The position numbers and the translations under genes were made by a program. Under the pieces are notes generated by a model. The model had not been told where the DNA came from. It was given only the letters and a program-made list of their open reading frames with translations, and did no database searches. From Dreissena polymorpha (Eukaryota > Mollusca > Bivalvia > Myida > Dreissenidae), in the NCBI RefSeq assembly GCF_020536995.1, contig NC_068363.1:8232620-8296619 (forward strand): a DNA stretch of 64,000 nt, given 5' to 3'. Positions 57,146-64,000 of the stretch are shown here, in pieces; positions within the stretch are counted from its first letter, which is position 1; every line of letters starts with the position of its first letter.

Positions 57146-60100
57146 TGTTATTAAATATTTGGGATGATTTTGAAGTAAGTATCGATAAAGCTCTTGACGT
57201 GAATTCAAACTTAATTATGGTCGGAGACATTAATGAGGACCAACTTAAAAAACTTCACGCGCTTAAAACAAACACTGGCTCTATTTAATTTACGTAATAC
57301 GATTACAAATGCAACCAGAGTCACGGCTAACACTTCTACCTTACTTGATCCTATAGTTGTATCCAATACTCTTAATGTGCTCGATAGCGAGATTATTCCC
57401 GTCTGTTTCTTCCATCAGTGATCACCATGCAACGGCCGTACATATTAAAGTTGAGTCAGTTATCAGCAAACCGACCATGAGACATGTTTGGTTATATAAA
57501 CGTGCAGACTTCAATCGTTTAAATGCTTTAATTGATAGCGAAAACTGGAACTTCATTAACCATACGAACATGGACGAAGCAACTTTATTGTTTACAAACA
57601 AATTACTTGAATTAATGAAATTGAGTATCCCATTTAAACTTGTCACAATGCGTCCTAACGATAAACCCTGGTATGATTCCATGATACGTTCTTTTACGCG
57701 GAAACGCGATCGACTCAAATCCCAAGCGATAAAACACCCATCTGCAAACAATTGGCTAAATTCAAGCATGTTCGCAATAGAGTTAACAATATGATTAAAC
57801 ATGCTAAAGAACAAATTTTCTCATATATAGAAACAACTTAAACGACTTACAGTCGTCTAACTCTAAGCAATATTGGAAGCTCTTAAAACAACTCATGCGC
57901 TCACATTCTTTTTCTGATATGATACCGCTCTTAAAAACCATTGATCCTGATGGAAATGTAAATATTTATATGTCTGACGAAGAAAAGGCAAATTGTCTAA
58001 ATAATTATTGCGTTTCAATATCAACGCTAGACACATCTTCCGGAGTTCTACCTGACTCTTGTGTTTTTGCGTTAATTGCTTAGACGAAATTTCAATTAAT
58101 GAATCTGAAATAAAAGATATAATTAAGATTTAATTTACTAATAAAGCGGTTGGTGAAGATTTAATCAGCCATTTAGTTCTTAAGCGTACGTGTTCTTCAA
58201 TAACAAAACCTCTTTGCTTTCTCTTTAACAAATCATTACAAGAATGCACGTTTCCTGCACTGTGGAAGAAAGCAATGGTCATGCCCTTATTTAAGAAAGG
58301 AGATGCAAATACACCCTCGAATTATCGTCCCATCTCACTTCTAAGCTGCCTTGGTAAATTAATGGAAAGAGTTGTTTATAAGCATCTTTATAACCACTTT
58401 GTTTCGCATAACCTTATATATTGTAAGCAGTCGGGATTTCTTAGAGGTCACTCTACTGTCTTCCAGCTTATTGATATTTTCGATCAAATAGCTCGTTCTC
58501 TTGACGATAAAACAGTTACTTGTATGTTTTTTGTGATATTTCCAAGGCATTTGACCGCGTATGGCATCAAGGCCTCTTATTCAAACTTAAAGAAAATGGG
58601 ATCAGTGGTAGTTTGTTAAAATGGATACAGAGTTATTTATCTAACCGAACTCAAAAAGTATTTGTCAGATCCTTTATGTCCAATGTGTTGCAAGTAAAAG
58701 CTGGCGTTCCTCAAGGCTCAGTCCTTGGTCCGTTATTTTTTCTAATTTACGTTAATGACATTGTCAATAATCTTCTTAGCATCACCCGTTTGTTCGCAGA
58801 TGATACGTCTTTATCTTGTACAACATCCAATTTAAGTGATCTTGAGGGAATAATGAATCCTGATTTACATCAGATAAACTTGTGGGCCAAAAGATGGCTG
58901 GTTGACTTCAATCCACAGAAAACGGAAGCAATTTTATTTACAACCCAAAAACATGTTCGATTACCTCAACTTTCCTTTAATAATATTCCGGTTAATTTTG
59001 TGGAAAGTCATAAACATCTTGGTCTAACTTTAGGACATTACGGCAAATGGCATGATCATATTAATAACATTCTAAAATCAGCATCGAAAGTACTGGGAAT
59101 AATGAGGTCTCTTAAATTTAAAGTTTCCAGAAAAAGCTTAAACACTATATATGTCACTCATTTGCGCCCAATACTTGAATACGCATGTGTCGTCTGGGAC
59201 GGATGCTCTTTATACGAAAAGGAATTATTAGATAAAATTCAACACGAAGCTGCGCGAATTGTCTCCGGTCTAACCAAATCTGTTTCACTCGTTAATTTGT
59301 ACAACGAAGTAAATGGCCGTCTCTTGATAAAAGACGACAGTATATGAAACTAATTAATATGTACAAAATACATAATGGTCATAGTCCCACTTATTTGGCA
59401 AATCTTCTCCCACCTACAGTAAATCAACAATCATCGCGCTCTCTTCGCAACGGAGACGACTACGTCATTGTATCACGGCGGACACAATTATATTCCCGTT
59501 CCTTTTTACCCTCTGCCATAGATCTATAGAATTCCTTAGACATAAATATTCGTAACAGCAATACTATTTCACATTTTAAATCAAACTTGAAACGCGTATT
59601 TTTCGCTAGCGAAAAGATTCCCCAATATTTTTTTACTGGGTATAGGAAATCCTCCATATTACATGCAAGATCAAGAAATAATTGCAGTGACCTTAACTCC
59701 GACTTGTTCCAAAACCATTTGACTGCTTCGCCTGTTTGCTCCTGTGGCAGCGAGATAGAAAATGCCTCACATTTTTTCTTTGTATGCACTAAGTACCACA
59801 CACAGCGATTGAATCTTTTAATGCATTGCGATCGTTTCACCCTTTAAATAATGTAATTCTTCTCCATGGAAAACAATCATTGAACGACGAAGAAAATGGC
59901 ATTATTTTTACTGAAGTGCAAAGATTTATATCGGAGACGAAGCGTTTTGCATAGACGCACCAGGACAGGACTCATTATTGTGCATTATTGTATATTACCT
60001 TGTTTGATTATACTTATATTATTATTATTATTATTATAACCATTATTGTCATTATTATTTATTTTATTACTATTATAATTATTATTACCATTATTAATAC

Positions 60101-60360
60101 TGCTATGTTAATTATTGTTACTATCATTATAGTCAAAGTAGTTTTGCATCTATTTTTTAAGTAGTTTTTGAAAAATTTCCAAAACGACGACTAATATTTA
60201 CTTCTAAAACAGTCACCTTTATCGATGTAACTTTGTACTCTAGGGAAAGACCCCCGATAATGTTGTAGAACTTTAGGTCCAACCCTTTTTCCATATAATA
60301 CTTTGTGAATAGTTATTTATTTGTAATTGTCAATTTGGAAATAAAATATGTTTAAACTCA
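57146..60360 (+). mobile_element. Jockey/CR1-type LINE, 5'-truncated and decayed
   Basis: It opens inside the endonuclease domain (LIMVGDINEDQL at ~57210, SISDHHATAVHI at ~57415) and continues through the linker (KPWYDSMIRSFTRKRDRL) into reverse transcriptase: FKKGDANTPSNYRPISLLS (~58290), CDISKAFDRVWH (~58532), AGVPQGSVLGPLFFLIYVND (~58700) and LFADDTSL (~58790), the catalytic FADD box. The thumb (NPQKTEAILF) and a C-terminal tail with SPVCSCGSEIENASHFFFVC (~59730) follow, ending near 59954. About eight frameshifts (near 57245, 57405, 57765, 57830, 58075, 58530, 59335, 59835) and in-frame stops (near 58130 and at 59527) break it. The 3' UTR has an ATT-rich tract and a tail (60243-60360) also found alone at 35093-35222. 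The longest intact piece is 58520-59347 (275 codons). Confidence 0.9.
60018..60120 (+). repeat. ATT-rich degenerate microsatellite in LINE 3' region
   Basis: Interrupted (ATT)n with ACC, GTC and TTT interruptions, between the end of the LINE coding part and its conserved tail. Confidence 0.85.
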
Positions 60361-61149
60361 AATATTTGTTACTGCGCCTTTCTATCGAACTATCCAATAC
60401 ATGTTATGAAATTTCAAATCGTGTTGAACGCCGTTCCGCAAGTTAAGTATGAAGAACAAGTATTTCAATACGTCAAAATATAGCTTTAACTTGATTGATG
60501 TAGCATGAGGACGGTTATGCAACTTAGATGCCGAAGAAGTCGCGTTACCGGTCATTTTGAAGTATTTTGGCGGCATTGTTGGGCATTCGTTTAAACGCTT
60601 TGGAGACACTATAATGATAATCAAGTATGGGGGAACAGGAATGATAAAACATCAACCGTTATTTTCTAAAACAAAGTGGCCTGGATTGCCCGTAAACGCT
60701 CACATGAATTCAATCAATACTGGTATCAAACAACCTGATCTGTGTCATAGATTTTGGCCCCTAGTTTATGATCAAATATTATCGTGTACTTGTTGAAAAT
60801 AATAGCCGAAATCGACAAGTCAAAAACACAGACACGTCCTTGAACTGAATGAATGATAATGTCAGGAGGCAAGAGCGTGTAATTTTGCCATTTGTTTTGC
60901 ATTCACTTAAATAAAGTCAATAATATTCGAGTATTCAAATCGGTGACTAACTGCTATTATTTTACATGGAAGATATATTTGAAATTTACATATACGTAAA
61001 GTTTAAGACCAAATGAATAAGTATGTAAATTTATTGTAAAATATTATATCGTCTGCAAGTCTTAAATGCATTCTCTGGTTAGTATAGCTTTACAAGGCTA
61101 CATTTAGATGTCTATGTGCATGGTCTTGCTGGGGGCCCAATTTGATTTG
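60361..61149. other. No recognised feature
   Basis: Short open frames only; nothing with family resemblance. Confidence 0.4.
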
Positions 61150-62565
61150 CAGTCACATGCCACCTCTGCTGACACTGTCTGCAAGGACACCGACACCGTA
61201 TGTTCAGTGACCCTAGTCATTAAACATAAACTGACGATGATTCTGGAAAAAGACAAAGACCTTGTTTATTCTAACATCGTTGAGCTATATAGTTCACAAC
61301 AAGCCGTAAATTGTGCCCCGTGGAAACAAGAGAATTTAACACCGCTGATTGTGCAAATTCCAAATTATAAATAACGATAAACGGACAGTTTTCCGGCCCC
61401 AGAATTGAAACATATGTCGACCAAACACTCAAACTTAAAATCGTCAATAAGCTACACACGGACAGCGTCACGGTTCATTTCCATGGAATTCATCAGAAAG
61501 GCAGACCGTGGATGAACGGTGTAGCTTTCATATCACAATGCCCATCGCTTGAGCATGTATTTAAAGCTTATCCAACCGGTACTAGCATGTACCACGCTCA
61601 TATTGGAGACCAACGAAGCATTGATCTTTAAGGTGCATTCATAGTCTATCCAAGAAAGGATCCTGCGATAATTGGCTTAAAGCATATTGTTATACTGTTC
61701 CAGGACTGCAACCATTTAGTCCTGAAACGGCCTATCAAAGGAGACTAACAGGACAATTTGATTTTGCGACACAGCGAGTTATCCTTACAAACTATTCCCT
61801 GGATAGAGCTAGATTTGTGTGTCAATCAAGTCTTATTAATGGAAAAGGTCGTTACTGGTAAACAGCAAATAGTCACAATGGCAGCCCGTTTTCAGATAAC
61901 GTACGGGTAACTTATTGCTTCCGGATTATAGTTGCCATGACCATATATCCAATGCGAGTATTTATCGAAGGACAGACATTTATTGTTCGTGGCTCAGACA
62001 CCTACGACATAGAACGACGGGAATTTCAATCGTTTATCATCCACCCTGGTAAACGATATGATATTCTGTGGACGAGCCCAAATAATCCTAGCAAAAGGCA
62101 GTATATGTTTGTTGCAGAAACTATTGAAACTCGAGCCAGCCACGACAAATACCACGCCGCAGAAGTCATTCTAGAAATTGCTGATTACAATGCTGCGACA
62201 GATTTATTTCCACTCAGAGCAAGTGATGTCAACTGTACCTATATATATTATTCTAAATTGAACTGTCCTTACCAATATGAATCACCTATATCTCTCATGA
62301 AATGCATTACATTCAATGATATAATAAATAAAAGATTCTTGGAAATAGGGTAGACATTTCGGCTTCCCTGAAATGGCAACACTCCGGGCTCCGTCAATAC
62401 AAGGGAATTTATATTTCCATCCGTCTCGATGCTAACAAAACAAAACAAAACGAAGTAACTACAGGCTGCGACGAAGCCAAATGCTCACGCGATGGTATGT
62501 GTGAATGCACATACACACAGAAGATTCCTTCGAACAAACCCATCCAAATGGTATTCTCTAACACA
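61150..62565 (+). pseudogene. Laccase-like multicopper oxidase, contiguous but broken
   Basis: Three-domain oxidase sequence without recognisable introns: GQFSGPRIETYVDQTLKLKI (~61385), VTVHFHGIHQKGRPWMNGVA (~61465; the HFHG type-2/3 copper ligands), TSMYHAHIGDQRSIDL (~61585; HAH ligands), a stop at ~61630, then GAFIVYPRKDP, SPETAYQRRLTGQFDFATQ, QSSLINGKGRYW and a second stop (~61858). Domain 2 follows in frame 61937-62353 (YPMRVFIEGQTFIVRGSDTY, FIIHPGKRYDILW, LNCPYQYESP, KCITFNDI), then TPGSVNTREFIFPS and CDEAKCSRDGMCECTYTQ (~62470-62525). The C-terminal copper motif (HPxHxHG) is absent. At least two stops and three to four frameshifts occur. Such oxidases use four Cu to oxidise phenols and are expanded in bivalves (shell, byssus). 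Lack of introns suggests a processed copy, but a single-exon gene is possible. Confidence 0.8.
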
Positions 62566-63805
62566 AATTATGAAATGTGCGCAAAAACACATATTATGAC
62601 TTTTGCGCAAAAACACAAATTATGAAATTAGCGCAAATCCAATGCAAACAATTACCGAAAAATATATTTTCATTGCAATCAGAAAATATCATCTTACATT
62701 TAAAAACAGTTATGTATATCTTACTCTGCAAGTATAAGTCATTGTGTCAAGTTTGTCACAAAGAATGGCATCTGTTCGAAGGGCTACGACAATATGAAGA
62801 AATAAAATTATATTACAATCAATGCATATCCTGTATCATTATACTTATTTCTTGTAGGGTTTCCTACTACAAATGAAACCGAAACAACAAAAACGGATCA
62901 AACTAAAATTGATACGGGAACTAGCTCAGGGACCAGGTTCGTCCTTGGTGTAAAAAAAAAACAACATCCTAACGATTGTCGTGTTATCTATTTGGAACGA
63001 AACAGAGCTTTAAACGGATGCTTATAATTTTTGTTATAAATACAGACATACTTTATGAAAGGTAAATACACTGTTTTAATTACTAACGATGTAACTTAAT
63101 CGGAAAAAATAGCCTTCGATTGATAATCGTGATATATCATGATAAGTCGAGAATCAAAGTGTCCCAATTAAATAGTGTCCCTCCAACGTATGATTACGGT
63201 TGCTGGTGGATGAGGCAACACATACACGTCAGACGTTATCTTTGTTGAGGCTTCATATAAATCTTTATGGTTTTGTGTTTTTTTTATATTTGGTCATTAA
63301 TTCCCAAATTTCAAACAGCCGGTTTGCTGCCCCAATAGATAGTGCATCAATGTTTATTTTACGTATTCTGATACTGAACGCTTTTGTTGTTGACATATTT
63401 AATCTTATAAAAGGTTTATCAAAATTTATCTAGCATATATATATATGTGAATTGAATAGTTGTGTTTCTAGAAAAGTATAACAAACATTTGATTATTTGA
63501 ATCTATATGATGCTTTTTCGTTTTGTATATCTAAGTGTATATAACATACAAGTTTAACAAGTTTATTTGAACATAACATCCAGAAGGCCAAAAGCCCAGG
63601 TGGACTAATTAGGCGTACAGTGTTTACACAGTAAATACTCATGATTATACAACGTAATAATACGTTCGATTGCAACAATACATATTATTAAATATTATTT
63701 TACTGTTTTAATAAATATCGATATTTCCCAGAGCTAGGCTAGTTTATATTGTTGTTGAGAATTCGCGACATCTGCAAATGATTACACTACAGATTTCGCA
63801 TTTTT
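62566..63805. other. Mostly featureless; small repeat and possible exon
   Basis: At 62557-62632 a ~29-33 bp phrase (gcgcaaaaacacaaattatg) is repeated two to three times, just where the oxidase homology ends. At 62858-62952, after a 'ttcttgtag' acceptor-like site, the frame GFPTTNETETTKTDQTKIDT is Thr-rich and could be a low-complexity tail exon. The remainder shows nothing. Confidence 0.3.
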
Positions 63806-64000
63806 CACATCGGTTGTTTCATAGTGTTCACATCAGTTTCGTAGTGTTCACATCAGTGTCGTAAGGTTCACAGCAGTTTCGTGGTGTTCCACAGCAGTTC
63901 CGTAGTGTTCACAGCAATTGCGTAGTGATCACAGCAGTTTTGTAGTTTCCACAGCAGTTTCGTAGTTTTCACAGCAGTTTCGTAGGTTTCATTGCAGTTT
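63806..64000 (+). repeat. 20-bp minisatellite running off the window
   Basis: About nine to ten imperfect units of 'cagtttcgtagtgttcaca' with variation in the central bases. The array continues beyond 64000, and there are no spacers of unique sequence. Confidence 0.9.

Noticed and set aside
63806-64000. CRISPR-like appearance of short repeats
   Set aside because: The units are contiguous 20-bp minisatellite copies without unique spacers, in an animal genome.
1-64000. Search for retrovirus, LTR or capsid-bearing elements
   Set aside because: I saw no long direct terminal repeats with TG/CA ends, no primer-binding site, and no gag, protease, integrase, envelope or capsid-like reading.

Overview
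This is an animal nuclear genome segment, most likely from a bivalve mollusc and probably a dreissenid mussel. The evidence is an AT-rich background, multi-intron genes with GT-AG splice sites, several families of short mobile elements built on tandem ~150-170 bp cores with a terminal microsatellite and hairpin (the architecture of molluscan 'pearl' and Helitron-like elements), and a ~235 bp palindromic MITE that I associate with Dreissena. The species is an inference. No bacterial genes, CRISPR arrays, rRNA genes or retrovirus/LTR-type elements were recognised. There is one assembly gap of 100 Ns (22949-23048).

Layout. 1-18.3 kb is a transposon graveyard. It holds three copies of a pearl-like family rich in TGACCT half-sites, related tandem-core families, two inverted copies of a hAT-like element, a well-delimited hAT element with a near-perfect 8-bp target duplication that carries a BED-finger coding fragment and a second hAT MITE nested in it, and a 1.5 kb element with a 9-bp target duplication whose ends are arrays of a GGAGAACTGCCCCCC motif. 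Broken gene pieces also lie here: a DEDDh exonuclease domain, a C2H2 zinc-finger exon and a LINE C-terminus.

18.3-52.4 kb is the most structured part. A ~2.58 kb unit is tandemly repeated (one full and one partial copy, ending in the gap) at 18331-22948. The same unit, inverted, is repeated four times plus a partial fifth copy at 41791-52424. Between the arrays lies a complete-looking 11-exon ceramide-kinase-like lipid kinase gene on the minus strand (24916-36375, 467 codons in a single consistent frame). Its introns contain pearl-like elements, a LINE tail and a 37-bp palindrome. A 1.7 kb foldback element with ~480 bp arms, CAC termini and a 5-bp target duplication sits ~470 bp upstream of its start codon.

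52.4-64 kb. The right array degrades into a zone of heavy indels that runs into an ankyrin-repeat/SOCS-box (ASB-type) gene piece. Then follow a palindromic MITE, a 27-bp minisatellite, a long decayed jockey/CR1-type LINE (57146-60360), a decayed laccase-like multicopper oxidase (61150-62565), and a 20-bp minisatellite that runs off the right edge.

The genes do not form an operon or pathway. The lipid kinase is the only gene that looks functional. The exonuclease, zinc finger and oxidase look dead. The ASB piece may be broken only by poor consensus sequence.
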